Assembly: GCF_001507645.1 (NCBI RefSeq)
Contig: NZ_CP013909.1
Coordinates: 682,001 to 746,000 of the forward strand
Source: Hymenobacter sedentarius
GTDB taxonomy: Bacteria; Bacteroidota; Bacteroidia; Cytophagales; Hymenobacteraceae
Direction: 5' to 3'
DNA length: 64,000 bases
This document shows, piece after piece, positions 29,679-39,222 of the stretch (position 1 is the first letter of the stretch; each line of letters begins with the position of its first letter). The translations under genes were made by a program, and so were the position numbers. Under the pieces are notes generated by a model. That model made no database searches and was not told the origin of the DNA. It saw only the letters and a list, made by a program, of their open reading frames with translations.

Positions 29679-30200
29679 ATGACCCCATTTCGCTTAGCCA
29701 CGGCCACCCTAGCCGATACGCCCCGCCTCGTCCGCCTCGTAAACAGTGCCTACCGTGGCGACTCTTCCCGCCAGGGCTGGACCACCGAAGCCCATTTGCT
29801 CGACGGCCAGCGCATCGATGAAGAAGGAATCCGGGAGATGCTGGCCGTGCCGGCTGCGGCGATGCTGCTGTGCCTGGGCCCAAACGAGGAGCTGCTGGGT
29901 AGCTTTTACGCCCACCCAACCGGCTCTAAAGTGTACTTGGGCATGCTGGCGGTCGACCCCACTGGCCAGGCCCAGGGCGTGGGCAAGTTTCTCATCACAG
30001 CCGCCGAGGAATACGGCCGCCAGCACGGTTGCACGGTGAGCAAAATGACGGTCATCTCCGTACGCCCCGAGCTCATTGCCTTCTACGAGCGGCAGGGCTA
30101 CCACCAAACCGGCGAAACCGAGCCCTTCCCTACCGACCCGCGCTATGGCATTCCTAAGCAGCCCCTCACCCTGCTGGTACTTGAGAAGCCGCTGACGTGA
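29679..30200 (+). CDS. GNAT family N-acetyltransferase
   Basis: This 173-aa acetyl-CoA-dependent transferase has the acetyl-CoA pyrophosphate loop at LAVDPTGQAQGVGKFLI and the terminal strand pair RPELIAFYERQGYHQTGE. The start at 29679 is supported by a TATTTTTG box just upstream; the longer frame is repeat DNA. It is a single gene and its substrate is unknown. Confidence 0.9.
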   Translation: MTPFRLATATLADTPRLVRLVNSAYRGDSSRQGWTTEAHLLDGQRIDEEGIREMLAVPAAAMLLCLGPNEELLGSFYAHPTGSKVYLGMLAVDPTGQAQGVGKFLITAAEEYGRQHGCTVSKMTVISVRPELIAFYERQGYHQTGETEPFPTDPRYGIPKQPLTLLVLEKPLT

Positions 30201-30307
30201 GCGGCCGTGGCAGAGCAAGCCAGGCTGGCCAGCTTCTCAACTTGAGCTGGTTTTAAAGCCTACAACTTGAGCTAAATCGCTGCCCGGCCGCTCGCCATTA
30301 GGCAGGT

Positions 30308-31036
30308 TTACTTCGCCTCGTCGATGGCTTTCTGCAAGTAGGCCACCATATTGGGGTGGCTCTGAGCATGAAAAACCACCTTGCCCTGGCGGTCCACCAC
30401 CAAGTTGGTGGGGTAAGACCTTATGCCGTACTTCTCGGCCACGTACCGACCATCGGCCACCACGGCGTACTCGAGGGGAAACTGCTGGGTAAATTTCTCA
30501 ATGGCCCCGCGCTGGTCCAGGGCCACGGCCAGAAAGACCACGTCGTCGCGCTTGGCGTTCTGCTGCACCAGCTTGTTGAGCTCCGGAATCTCGGCCCGGC
30601 ACGGAGGGCAGCCGATGAACCAGAAGTTGAGCACGACAATCTTGCCCGCCAGGTCCTTGCTGTCATACTTGCGGCCGTTCACGTCGCGCAGCTTAAAGGG
30701 CGCCAGCGTTTGCCCGGTGGTGAAGAAGGGGCTTTCCTGGGGCGCCGGCAGCTGGGCCAGGTAGGCGGCCCGCTCCTCCGGGGTGCGCGCCACTACCTGA
30801 AATACCGGCGCCGCGGCCGAGGAGCCAGGGGCGACCCGCAGCTTAAACTCGCTGGTGGCCAGCATCTGGCGCCACACGGGAAAAGCCAGCGGGTTGCCGG
30901 CCGCATCGATTACGGAAGACATTTCGGTAACCTGAATGGTGGGCCGGGGTGCGGCAGTGGGAGCTGGCGAAGGTGCCTGGGCATGAGCCGTGGTAGCAAG
31001 CAGCAGCGAGAAGGCCAGGGCGGAGAGGTAGTTCAT
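30308..31036 (-). CDS. TlpA-like periplasmic thioredoxin-fold protein
   Basis: This 242-aa protein has a signal peptide (MNYLSALAFSLLLATTAHAQ) and an N-terminal linker domain of about 90 residues. The redoxin/TlpA domain carries the active site GCPPCRAEIPEL (CPPC) and the cis-proline segment RSYPTNLVVD. Members reduce disulfides or haem-binding proteins in the periplasm. It is monocistronic, and the partner is not evident. Confidence 0.88.
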   Translation of the reverse strand: MNYLSALAFSLLLATTAHAQAPSPAPTAAPRPTIQVTEMSSVIDAAGNPLAFPVWRQMLATSEFKLRVAPGSSAAAPVFQVVARTPEERAAYLAQLPAPQESPFFTTGQTLAPFKLRDVNGRKYDSKDLAGKIVVLNFWFIGCPPCRAEIPELNKLVQQNAKRDDVVFLAVALDQRGAIEKFTQQFPLEYAVVADGRYVAEKYGIRSYPTNLVVDRQGKVVFHAQSHPNMVAYLQKAIDEAK

Positions 31037-31386
31037 ACCGGAAAGTTAAGCGGAAAAGTGCATGGCAGAGCAGGAATAGTTTTATATAGCTGGCTCTTTT
31101 CCTTTGCCCTGGTAGCCCCCGTCTTGGAGAATTCGATAGGCCGGGGCGCAGCCAGCAGTGGTCCATAGAGCCAATAACTCACTTGTTTTCATTGGGTTTC
31201 AGCGACAATTGAGCTGAGCCCGTATACAGGCCTGCCGGTTCTGCATGGACAGCCGCCCGGCCCGCCCCCACGCCGCGGGGCCCTTTCGCCGCCAGTGCGC
31301 GGCCATCGGCAATTACCCGCCCGCAGTTGTAGCCGCTGCTTTCCCGGCCGAAGTTTCCTTGGCGCCCCGGCGCCGCCCGTGCCCTT
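31037..31386. other. Intergenic region before the histidine kinase
   Basis: This 350-bp gap between divergent genes has no convincing gene. It holds one near-copy of the AATTGAGCT motif (31207-31217). Promoters for both flanking genes are expected here but could not be pinned down. Confidence 0.5.
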
Positions 31387-33324
31387 ATGCCGCTTACTTC
31401 CGCCAGGGCTCCCCTGGCCCTGCCCAGCTCCGACGAGCTGCTGGCGCTGCTCGATGAATCCCAGACCGCCCTGGCCCTCATCTGCCCCCGATACGCTGCC
31501 GATAACCAGGCGCTTACCAACTTTTCTTTTGAGTACCTCAACCCCGCCGCGCAACGCTTGCTGGGTCTCTCTGACCACCCCGAAACCGCTTTCCTGGCTT
31601 GCTTCCCGCACGCCGCCGAGGCCCAGGTGTTGGCCTTTCTGGGCGGCGTACTGGAAACCGGCCAGCCCGGGTACTTCGAGTGCCCGGGCACACCGGAAAG
31701 CCTGGCCGCGCCCCTTTGCATCGAGGCCTCCCGCCAGGGCAAGCGCCTGGTGGTCAAGCTCTGCTGCACCGGCCAGCTCGGCCAGCTGCCCATGGAAGCG
31801 GCCCTGCGCGCGAGCCGCGCCCGCGAGCAATTGGCCCAGGCCGACGCCCAGCGCCAGCGCGCCAGCCTCGAGCGCTTCATGGGCCAGACGCAGGCCATCG
31901 TGTGCATTCTACGGGGTCCGGCGCACCGGCTCGAATACGGCAACCCCGCCTACCAGCGGCTGTTTTCCGGCCGGCACCTCACGCCGGGCTTTCCCGTGGC
32001 CGTGCTGCACCCCGAGGCCGTGGCCCAGGGCATTGTGGCCCGCCTCGACGACGTGTATGCCTCCGGCAAATCGTCGTTTGGCGTGGCGCAGCCCCTGACC
32101 CTAACGCCGCCCGACGGCCAGCCGCCCGTCACCCGCTACTTCACGTTTTCCTACGATGCGTACCTGGAAGATGGCCGCACGGCCGGCGTTTCCATCTTCG
32201 CCTACGACGTAACCGACCAGGTGCACGGGCGCCAGCAGGCGACCCGGGCCGCCGCCGAGCTGCAGCTGGTGATGGCCAACGTGCCGGTGTTCCTGTTCCG
32301 CACCGACCCCGCCGGCCGCATGACTTACGTCAACGAGGCATTGTTTGAGTGGAGCGGCCTGGCCCCGGGCCCCACCGACCTGGACCGCGTGTGGGATACC
32401 GTGCACCCGGACGACGCCCCGGCGCTCAGGGCGGCCTTCAAAGCCTCGCTGGCCACTGCCCAGGGGTGGGAAAGCCCGGTGTACCGCATCCGGCGGCGCG
32501 ACGGCGAGTACCGCTGGTCGCTCACCCGCACCCAGCCCAATTTCCGGGCCGATGGCCACCTGGTCGGCTACAGCGGGGTCAACGTCGAGATTCACAAGCA
32601 GATAGAAATGCAGCGCCAGCTCACCCGCGTGAATGCCGACCTGGACATGTTCATCTACACCGCCTCCCACGACCTAAAGGCGCCCATCAGCAACCTGGAG
32701 GGGTTGCTGCATGCCCTGCTCGAGGAGCTGCCCGCCGAGGTGCGGCAGGCGCCGCTCGTGCAGCCCATGCTCGAGCGCATGCAGCGCTCCGTCGACCGCT
32801 TCAAGCTCACCATTGCCCAGCTCACCGACGTGTCGCGGCTGCAGCAGGCCCAGACGCAGCCCGCCGAAACCATGGATTTGGCGGCCCTAGTCGAAGACAT
32901 CCGCCTCGACCTGGCCCCTGCTCTGGCCGACTCCGGCGCGAAACTCACTGTCGACGTCGAAGCCTGTCCCCACATGTCGTTTGCGCCCAAAAACCTGCGC
33001 TGCATTGTGTACAACCTGCTCAGCAACGCCGTGAAGTACCGCCACCCCGACCGCTCGCCGCTGGTGCTGCTGCGCTGCCACAGCAGCGCCCACACCATTG
33101 TGCTCGAGGTGCAGGACAACGGCTTGGGCCTAACCATCAGCCAGCAGGGCAAGCTTTTTGGCATGTTCCGCCGCCTGCACGACCACGTGGAAGGCTCCGG
33201 CATTGGCCTCTACATGGTGAAGCGCATTGTGGAAAACGCCGGGGGCACCATCGCGGTGCACAGCGCGCCCGGCGTCGGCTCCACGTTCACCGTCTCGCTG
33301 CCGGCCCCTGCCAGCGCAAGCTGA
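31387..33324 (+). CDS. PAS-domain sensor histidine kinase
   Basis: This 645-aa cytoplasmic kinase has no membrane segments. Three PAS-like sensor modules occupy roughly residues 15-125, 150-285 and 290-410; the last has a clear PAC motif (RIRRRDGEYRWSLTRTQPNF). The HisKA box is YTASHDLKAPISNLEGL with the phosphorylated His428. The HATPase domain has N-box NLLSNAVKYRHPDRS, DNGLGL, and GSGIGLYMVKRIVE. A single-domain response regulator follows 61 bp downstream and is the likely partner. The signal is unknown. Confidence 0.92.
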   Translation: MPLTSARAPLALPSSDELLALLDESQTALALICPRYAADNQALTNFSFEYLNPAAQRLLGLSDHPETAFLACFPHAAEAQVLAFLGGVLETGQPGYFECPGTPESLAAPLCIEASRQGKRLVVKLCCTGQLGQLPMEAALRASRAREQLAQADAQRQRASLERFMGQTQAIVCILRGPAHRLEYGNPAYQRLFSGRHLTPGFPVAVLHPEAVAQGIVARLDDVYASGKSSFGVAQPLTLTPPDGQPPVTRYFTFSYDAYLEDGRTAGVSIFAYDVTDQVHGRQQATRAAAELQLVMANVPVFLFRTDPAGRMTYVNEALFEWSGLAPGPTDLDRVWDTVHPDDAPALRAAFKASLATAQGWESPVYRIRRRDGEYRWSLTRTQPNFRADGHLVGYSGVNVEIHKQIEMQRQLTRVNADLDMFIYTASHDLKAPISNLEGLLHALLEELPAEVRQAPLVQPMLERMQRSVDRFKLTIAQLTDVSRLQQAQTQPAETMDLAALVEDIRLDLAPALADSGAKLTVDVEACPHMSFAPKNLRCIVYNLLSNAVKYRHPDRSPLVLLRCHSSAHTIVLEVQDNGLGLTISQQGKLFGMFRRLHDHVEGSGIGLYMVKRIVENAGGTIAVHSAPGVGSTFTVSLPAPASAS

Positions 33325-33385
33325 GCCACCCCCAAGCGAGTTGCTTAGTCCCCGATTTATTTCCTGTCTGCACAAATTCTCTGCG

Positions 33386-33829
33386 ATGAAAAAACTATCC
33401 ACCATCCTGCTGGTCGACGACGACGAAACGAGCAATTTCCTAAGCGAACGGCTCTTAACCAGCATGGGAGTGGCCGACCAAGTGCTGAGCGCCGCCAACG
33501 GCGAAGAAGCCCTCGAAGTACTGGCCCGGCACGGCACGGTATTCAGCCCCACCAACCCCGCCCTGGTCCTGCTCGACCTGAACATGCCCGTGATGGACGG
33601 AATTGAGTTTCTCGATGCCTACCACGCACTGCCCCTGGTGCAGCAGCAGTCGGCTGTTATCGTGGTGCTCAGCAGCTCCGTGCACCCCTACGACCTGGGC
33701 CGCGTGCAAACCACCCCCATCGCCGACGTGGTGAGCAAGCCCCTGACCAAAGAAAAAGTCAGGACCCTGCTGCAGCAGAACTTCCCGTGGGTCGGCCAGC
33801 TAGCCGTACAATCCAGCCCAAACTACTAA
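33386..33829 (+). CDS. Single-domain response regulator (CheY-like)
   Basis: This 147-aa receiver domain alone has acidic pocket VDDDE, phospho-acceptor Asp64 in LVLLDLNMPVMDG, the switch Ser in VVLSSSVHPYD and Lys in VSKPLTKEK. No output domain is present, so it acts through protein contact. The ATG at 33386 follows the kinase gene closely, so the two form an operon. Confidence 0.92.
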   Translation: MKKLSTILLVDDDETSNFLSERLLTSMGVADQVLSAANGEEALEVLARHGTVFSPTNPALVLLDLNMPVMDGIEFLDAYHALPLVQQQSAVIVVLSSSVHPYDLGRVQTTPIADVVSKPLTKEKVRTLLQQNFPWVGQLAVQSSPNY

Positions 33830-33852
33830 CCCACAGCCGGCTGCGTCTTGCC

Positions 33853-36519
33853 TCAAGGAGTCATTTCCACGGCGGCCGGCACCAGCCGCTCGGCCCGAAA
33901 GAGGTCGTCGGCCGCCTGCAGGAGCTTGGCGCGCAGCTTGGGGTTGTAGTCGGGGTGGGCTTGTAGAAAAGTCCGCACGGTGCTGGCAGCCGAGGCCGTT
34001 TGGTAGGAGCCCAGCGTGGCCTGCAACCACGAATACGGGAAGAAGATATCGCCGGTGAGCTGAATTTCTTCCAGCAGCTCCAGGCTGGCGGGCAGGTATT
34101 TCTGGGACGTGGCCTGGCGCAACGGGTGGTGCAGGTAGCCCAATGCGGCGGTGACCCAGGCTTCTTTGTCGCGGCCCTTCTCGTCTTTCAAGCTTTCAAA
34201 AAACGCGTCCCGCGTAGCCACGTCGGAAGCCAGCGCCGGCATCATAAACTCCAGGCGCTGGCGGCGGTCCACGTTTTTGATGCGGGCGAGCTGCGCGGGC
34301 AGGATGGGCTGCGGGGCGGCGTAGTCGCGCACGGCCAGCGCCAGGGCCAGGGCGGTGTAGTCGTCCTCGGTCAACTTCACGCCAGTGGGGGCTTGCTGCG
34401 CTTGCCAAATTTGGTAGAGGCGGTCCTCGGCCGGCTTGGTGAGGGCGATGGATTGATAGGTTTTGAAGAGCAGCTTCTTGGAGTTGGCGGCCGGGTTTTT
34501 CTGCAGGGCGGCCCACAGGTCTTTTTCCAGGGCCGGCACCACGGCCAAGCGCTGGGTTGGGCTGAGAAAGTGCCAGAAAATGTCGCTGACCTGGCCGGTG
34601 AGCAGCTTCAGGTTGAGTTCTTCGGGCTCGCGGGTGAGGGCCTGGCGGTACACCGCGAGCAGCTCCTGCGGCTTGATGACCTGGCCGTTGAGCATGTTCT
34701 CGTAGAGGTTGACGTAGGCCGTGGCGCGGGCCACCGGGTTCTTGAGCGCGGCCAGCTGGCCGGTGAGCTGCCGGGCCACCGGGAATACGCCGTAGCCCAG
34801 GCCGGTGGAGTTGAACAAGATGAAGCTGGGCACGGGCTGGCCCGCGGCTTGGGGCAAGGCCACGGTGCGCGCGGTCATGTTCACGGTCAGCTCTTTGGTG
34901 CGGCCGCCGGGGTACACCAGCAGCACCTCAAACAGCTGCGGCCAGAGGCGCTCGGAGTTGTCTTCGGCGCGCTGGGTCAGGCTGAGGCTGGTGATTTTGC
35001 CGGCGCTGGTTTTCAGGTCGTAGCTGAAGACGGAGCGGCCGGGCTGGTTTACCCACACCTGGTTCCAGGCCTGGAGGTCGGCGGGGGTGCGGGCGTCCAG
35101 GATGTCGATGAGGTCGGGCCAGGTGGCGTTGCCGTGGGCGTATTTCCGGAGGTATTCCTGCAGGCCCTGCTGGAAGGCAGTGGGGCCCATCAGGCGCTCG
35201 AGCTGGCGCATCATGATGGGCGCTTTGTGGTAGATGATGTTGCCGTAGAGCGAGCCCGCGTCCTGCAGGTTGGCCAGGGGCTGGCGGATGGGGTTAGCCC
35301 CAGCCGTGCGGTCGATACCGTAGGCGGCGGGGTAGTGGTCGATGACGAACTTGAGGTCGTAATTCGAATTTTTCACGGCCACCTGCGTCACTTTGTCGGC
35401 CATAAAATTGGCGAATACTTCCTTCATCCACACGTCGTTGAACCACTGCATGGTCACCAAATCGCCGAACCACATGTGGGCCGTTTCGTGCGACACCAGG
35501 TTGGAGCGGGCCAGGATTTGGTCCTGGGTCGCGCCTTCGTCCAGAAACAGCGTCGAGGCCTTATAATCAATGGCGCCCACGTGCTCCATGCCGCCGTACT
35601 GAAAGTCCGGAATCGACACAAAATCAAACTTCTGGAACGGGTACGGCAGGCCCGTGTACTGCTCCATGAACTGCAGCGCATCGGCGTGGAGCTGGAAAAT
35701 GGGGCCGAGGCTAAGGCGCAATTTGGCCGGGTCGGTTTCGCGGTGCAGCAAGCTCATGGCCCGGCCATTCAGCGTGCGGTTGACCCGCGTAAACTTGCCC
35801 GCCGCGAACGAAAACAGGTAGGTGCTGATGCTGTCGGACGCTGCAAAGGTGTATTGCTTGGTCGGACTGGAGCCAACATTGAGCACCGAATCCCGCACCG
35901 GCGCGTTGCCCATGGCCTGCCAGCCCGCGGGCACGGTGAGGGCCAGCGTGAACGTGGCCTTCAGGTTGGGCTGGTCGAAGACGGGGAAAACGGTGCGGGC
36001 GCGGTCGGGCACCAGCAGCGTGTAGAGGTAATCGGCGTTGCGGTTGAGCGACTGCTCGCCGGCCCGCAGGCGGATTTCGGCCACATTGCGGCCCGGCTTT
36101 AGGGAAGCGGTGGGCAGCACGAGGTGCTCGTTGCGGTGGTCGATGGCCACCGGCTGCCCGTTTACGGTGAGGCTGTGCAGGTACTCGGTGGGCGCTTTGA
36201 AATCGAGCTGCACCGGGTCGGAGTTGTCGCGCAGATTGAACGACACCGACTCCACGGCGGCAATGGGCTCGGTTTTCTGGGCCGGAATGGTCAGGTTGAG
36301 GTCGTACGCCACGCCGCTGATGTTCTTTTTGCGCGCCACAGCCAGCGCTTCGGAAACGCCTTTTTCGACGGGCGGCAGGGCGCGCTCCGTGGCCGGGGCT
36401 GGGGCTTGCGCAGCGGCAGATGCCGGGGTGCTGGGCATGGGTTGGCGGTGGCAGGCCGCGGTGAGCAGGGCGAGCAGAACCGGGCCGGTCCTGCCATATT
36501 TACGGAAGCTAAGATTCAT
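33853..36519 (-). CDS. M1 family metallopeptidase, lipoprotein
   Basis: This 888-aa zinc aminopeptidase has a lipobox (LLTAAC) near residue 23 that predicts lipid anchoring. The exopeptidase motif reads GGMEH in place of the common GAMEN, and the zinc site is HETAH with a downstream Glu in WMKEVFANFMADK. An ERAP1-like C-terminal helical region fills out the length. It probably cleaves N-terminal residues from peptides in the periplasm. It is divergent from pxpB across a very short gap. Confidence 0.93.
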   Translation of the reverse strand: MNLSFRKYGRTGPVLLALLTAACHRQPMPSTPASAAAQAPAPATERALPPVEKGVSEALAVARKKNISGVAYDLNLTIPAQKTEPIAAVESVSFNLRDNSDPVQLDFKAPTEYLHSLTVNGQPVAIDHRNEHLVLPTASLKPGRNVAEIRLRAGEQSLNRNADYLYTLLVPDRARTVFPVFDQPNLKATFTLALTVPAGWQAMGNAPVRDSVLNVGSSPTKQYTFAASDSISTYLFSFAAGKFTRVNRTLNGRAMSLLHRETDPAKLRLSLGPIFQLHADALQFMEQYTGLPYPFQKFDFVSIPDFQYGGMEHVGAIDYKASTLFLDEGATQDQILARSNLVSHETAHMWFGDLVTMQWFNDVWMKEVFANFMADKVTQVAVKNSNYDLKFVIDHYPAAYGIDRTAGANPIRQPLANLQDAGSLYGNIIYHKAPIMMRQLERLMGPTAFQQGLQEYLRKYAHGNATWPDLIDILDARTPADLQAWNQVWVNQPGRSVFSYDLKTSAGKITSLSLTQRAEDNSERLWPQLFEVLLVYPGGRTKELTVNMTARTVALPQAAGQPVPSFILFNSTGLGYGVFPVARQLTGQLAALKNPVARATAYVNLYENMLNGQVIKPQELLAVYRQALTREPEELNLKLLTGQVSDIFWHFLSPTQRLAVVPALEKDLWAALQKNPAANSKKLLFKTYQSIALTKPAEDRLYQIWQAQQAPTGVKLTEDDYTALALALAVRDYAAPQPILPAQLARIKNVDRRQRLEFMMPALASDVATRDAFFESLKDEKGRDKEAWVTAALGYLHHPLRQATSQKYLPASLELLEEIQLTGDIFFPYSWLQATLGSYQTASAASTVRTFLQAHPDYNPKLRAKLLQAADDLFRAERLVPAAVEMTP

Positions 36520-36563
36520 CGGGAGTGTCCAGTGCAGGGAGCTCCAAAAGTAACCGTCCGCGC

Positions 36564-37310
36564 GTGAGTAAAATCCCCGAGCCGTCTGCCGCGCCCGCCT
36601 TCGCCGTGCGGCTGTTCCCGCTGGGCGACGCGGCCGTGGTGCTGGAGTTCGGCGAGGGCATCAGCCCGGCCACCCACCGCGCCATTCAGGCATTCAGCGC
36701 TTATTTAGCTCAACATCCCTTCGTGGGGCTGATTGAATACGTGCCCGCCTTCACCACTCTCACCGTGTACTACGACCCGTGGCTGGTGAGCGACAACGGC
36801 CAACACCCGCCCTACGAGCGCGTGGCCGAAACCCTCCGGCAGATGCTGCCCGCGGCCCAGGCCACCGCGGTTGCGGTCCCGACCACCGTGGTGGAGATTC
36901 CCGTTTGCTACGGCGGCGCGCACGGGCCCGACTTAGCCTTTGTGGCGCAATACGCCGGGCTGCCGCCCGAGGAGGTTATCGCCCGGCATGCTGCCCCCGA
37001 ATACCTGGTGCACATGATAGGGTTTGCGCCCGGCTTCCCCTATCTCGGCGGGCTGGATGCGCGCCTGGCCACGCCCCGCAAATCCCAGCCGCGCGTGCTG
37101 GTGCCGGCCGGCACCGTGGGCATCGCTGGCCCGCAGACCGGCATTTATTCCATGCCCACACCGGGCGGCTGGCAACTCATTGGCCGCACGCCGCTGCGGC
37201 TATTCAATCCCGCCTGGGCCCAGCCCAGCCTGCTGCAGGCGGGCCAGCACTTGCGCTTCGTGCCCATCAGCGAGGCCGAATACCAGCACCGCCAGCAGCA
37301 TGAGTCTTAG
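36564..37310 (+). CDS. pxpB: 5-oxoprolinase subunit PxpB
   Basis: This 248-aa protein is of the allophanate hydrolase subunit 1 / KipI family. With PxpA and PxpC it cleaves 5-oxoproline (pyroglutamate) to glutamate using ATP. The family block EYLVHMIGFAPGFPYLGGL, then PRVLVPAGTVGIAGPQTGIY and PGGWQLIGRT, is intact. I chose the GTG at 36564 (VSKIPEPSAA); another GTG at 36525 is possible but almost touches the divergent M1 gene start. The 3' end overlaps pxpC by 11 bp. Confidence 0.9.
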   Translation: MSKIPEPSAAPAFAVRLFPLGDAAVVLEFGEGISPATHRAIQAFSAYLAQHPFVGLIEYVPAFTTLTVYYDPWLVSDNGQHPPYERVAETLRQMLPAAQATAVAVPTTVVEIPVCYGGAHGPDLAFVAQYAGLPPEEVIARHAAPEYLVHMIGFAPGFPYLGGLDARLATPRKSQPRVLVPAGTVGIAGPQTGIYSMPTPGGWQLIGRTPLRLFNPAWAQPSLLQAGQHLRFVPISEAEYQHRQQHES

Positions 37311-38316
37311 CATCCTCCGCCCCGGCCTGCTCACCACCGTGCAAGACCTCGGCCGGCACGGCTACCAGAAAGACGGTATCCTGGTGAGCGGCGCCATGGA
37401 CGCCACGGCCCTGCGCGTGGCCAACCTGCTGGTGGGCAACCCCGAAGCCACGGCCGGCCTTGAAATCACTCTGCTCGGCCCCCGCATTCGCTTCGAAGCC
37501 GACCACCTCCTGGCCATCACCGGCGCCCACCTCTCCCCCACCCTCAACGGCCAGCCAGTTGGAATGAACCGCACCGTTTGGGTCAGGGAAGGAACTGAGC
37601 TGGCATTCGGTGCGCCGGAGGCCGGCAGCCGGGCCTACCTCGCCGTTTCGGGTGGCTTTGACATTGCGCCGGTGCTTGGCAGCCAAGCCACGTACCTGCG
37701 CGCCGGCTTCGGTGGATTACACGGCCGGGCCCTGCAAACCGGTGACCTGATTCCCTGCCCCGGCCCTACCGCGGCAGGCCGAAAAGTCATGGCCGAATTG
37801 AGCACCAATGCCACTTCGGCCGCCTGGGCCCAAGCCCGCTGGACGCCCGGCCCGCAGCTTTGTCCCACGCCGCAGCCGAACTCGGTTATCCGCGCTATTC
37901 GCGGGCCGGAGTACGCGCAGTTTTCGCCGGAAAGTCAGCTCAATTTTTGGCAGCAGCCCTTCACCGTAACGACGGAGGCCGACCGCATGGGCTACCGCCT
38001 GCAAGGGCCGATACTAGAGCGCCACAGCAGCGGCGAGTTGCTGTCCAGCGCGGTTACGTTTGGCACCGTGCAGGTGCCGGCCGGCGGGCAAGCCATCGTG
38101 CTCATGGCCGACCACCAAACCACCGGCGGCTACCCGCGCATGGCCCAAGTTATCACCGCTGATTTTTCGGCCTTGGCGCAGCTGCGACCGGGGCAGAACA
38201 TTCGTTTTGCAGAGGTTTCTTTGGCCGAAGCGCAACTGCTGTACCTTGCGCAGGAACGGCGGTTGCGGGCGCTCCGGCGGGCAATGAAAACCAAGCTAAC
38301 CAACGATTTTACTTGA
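37300..38316 (+). CDS. pxpC: 5-oxoprolinase subunit PxpC
   Basis: This 338-aa protein is of the KipA / allophanate hydrolase subunit 2 family and partners PxpB. It shows the family start SILRPGLLTTVQDLGRHGYQKDGILVSGAMD, AVSGGFDIAPVLGSQATYLRAGFGG and the late MADHQTTGGYPRMAQVI. The start at 37300 lies inside the end of pxpB, indicating coupled translation. A palindromic repeat separates it from pxpA. Confidence 0.92.
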   Translation: MSLSILRPGLLTTVQDLGRHGYQKDGILVSGAMDATALRVANLLVGNPEATAGLEITLLGPRIRFEADHLLAITGAHLSPTLNGQPVGMNRTVWVREGTELAFGAPEAGSRAYLAVSGGFDIAPVLGSQATYLRAGFGGLHGRALQTGDLIPCPGPTAAGRKVMAELSTNATSAAWAQARWTPGPQLCPTPQPNSVIRAIRGPEYAQFSPESQLNFWQQPFTVTTEADRMGYRLQGPILERHSSGELLSSAVTFGTVQVPAGGQAIVLMADHQTTGGYPRMAQVITADFSALAQLRPGQNIRFAEVSLAEAQLLYLAQERRLRALRRAMKTKLTNDFT

Positions 38317-38318
38317 AC

Positions 38319-38414
38319 CGTCATGTCGAGCGCAGCCGAGACATCTCGCTTGTGGTAGTGACTCAATCGTGAGGACGAAGCGAGCGAGATGTCTCAACTG
38401 CGCTCGACATGACG
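38319..38414. repeat. Palindromic GTCATGTCGAGCGCAG repeat
   Basis: The arms CGTCATGTCGAGCGCAGCCGA and the complement of CAACTGCGCTCGACATGACG pair with one mismatch region, and AGACATCTCGCT / AGCGAGATGTCT extends the stem. It interrupts the pxpC-pxpA gap. Confidence 0.9.
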
Positions 38415-38439
38415 TTATTATTCTGAATTCACCTACTGC

Positions 38440-39222
38440 ATGACCCCAACCCTTACTGTTGACCTCAACTGCGACATGGGCGAAAGCTTCGGCGCCTGGA
38501 CGCTGGGCAACGACGCGGCCCTGATGCCCTTCATCACCTCGGCCAACATAGCCTGCGGCTTCCACGCCGGCGACCCGGCCGTGATGAAGCAGACGGTGCG
38601 CGCAGCCCTGCGCCACGGCGTGGCCCTCGGCGCCCATCCCGGCCTGCCCGATTTGGTCGGTTTTGGCCGGCGCAACCTGGATATTTCGGCTGAAGAAGCG
38701 TTTGACATGACGGTGTACCAGCTCGGCGCCCTCGCGGCCGTGGCCCGGGCCGAAGGTGGGCAGCTCCACCACCTCAAGCCCCACGGCGCGCTCTACAACA
38801 TGGCCGCCACCAACGCCGCGCTGGCCCAGGCCATTGCCGAAGCCGTGTACAAAGTGCAGCCCGAATTGGTGCTCTACGGCCTGGCCGGCAGCGAGCTAAC
38901 CAAAGCCGGCGAGAAGCTCGGCCTGAAAACCGCCCATGAAGTCTTTGCCGACCGCACCTACCAGGCGGGCGGCACCCTCACCCCACGCCGCCAGTCCGAC
39001 GCCCTCATTACCAGCGCCGACGCGGCCCTGGCCCAGGTGCTGCGCATGGTGCAGGAAGGCCAGGTGCGCACCCAGCAGGGCCAGGACGTAGCCATCCGGG
39101 CCGATACCGTGTGCCTGCACGGCGACGGCGCCCACGCCTTGGAATTTGCGCAGCGCCTAAACCAAGAGTTGCGCGCAGCCGGCGTGCAGCTGAAAGCGGC
39201 CACCCCGGCCACCGCCAAATGA
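38440..39222 (+). CDS. pxpA: 5-oxoprolinase subunit PxpA (LamB/YcsF family)
   Basis: This 260-aa protein completes the PxpABC enzyme. The signature [14 protein letters not shown], then [32 protein letters not shown] and the later [21 protein letters not shown], is complete. Its last codons overlap the next gene in an ATGA arrangement, which ties the transporter to this pathway. Confidence 0.95.
   Translation: MTPTLTVDLNCDMGESFGAWTLGNDAALMPFITSANIACGFHAGDPAVMKQTVRAALRHGVALGAHPGLPDLVGFGRRNLDISAEEAFDMTVYQLGALAAVARAEGGQLHHLKPHGALYNMAATNAALAQAIAEAVYKVQPELVLYGLAGSELTKAGEKLGLKTAHEVFADRTYQAGGTLTPRRQSDALITSADAALAQVLRMVQEGQVRTQQGQDVAIRADTVCLHGDGAHALEFAQRLNQELRAAGVQLKAATPATAK

Noticed and set aside
34000..36102. 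700-aa plus-strand open frame opposite the M1 peptidase
   Set aside because: It is low-complexity His/Gly/Val-rich sequence with no family, and fully antisense to an intact M1 peptidase with its zinc motif.
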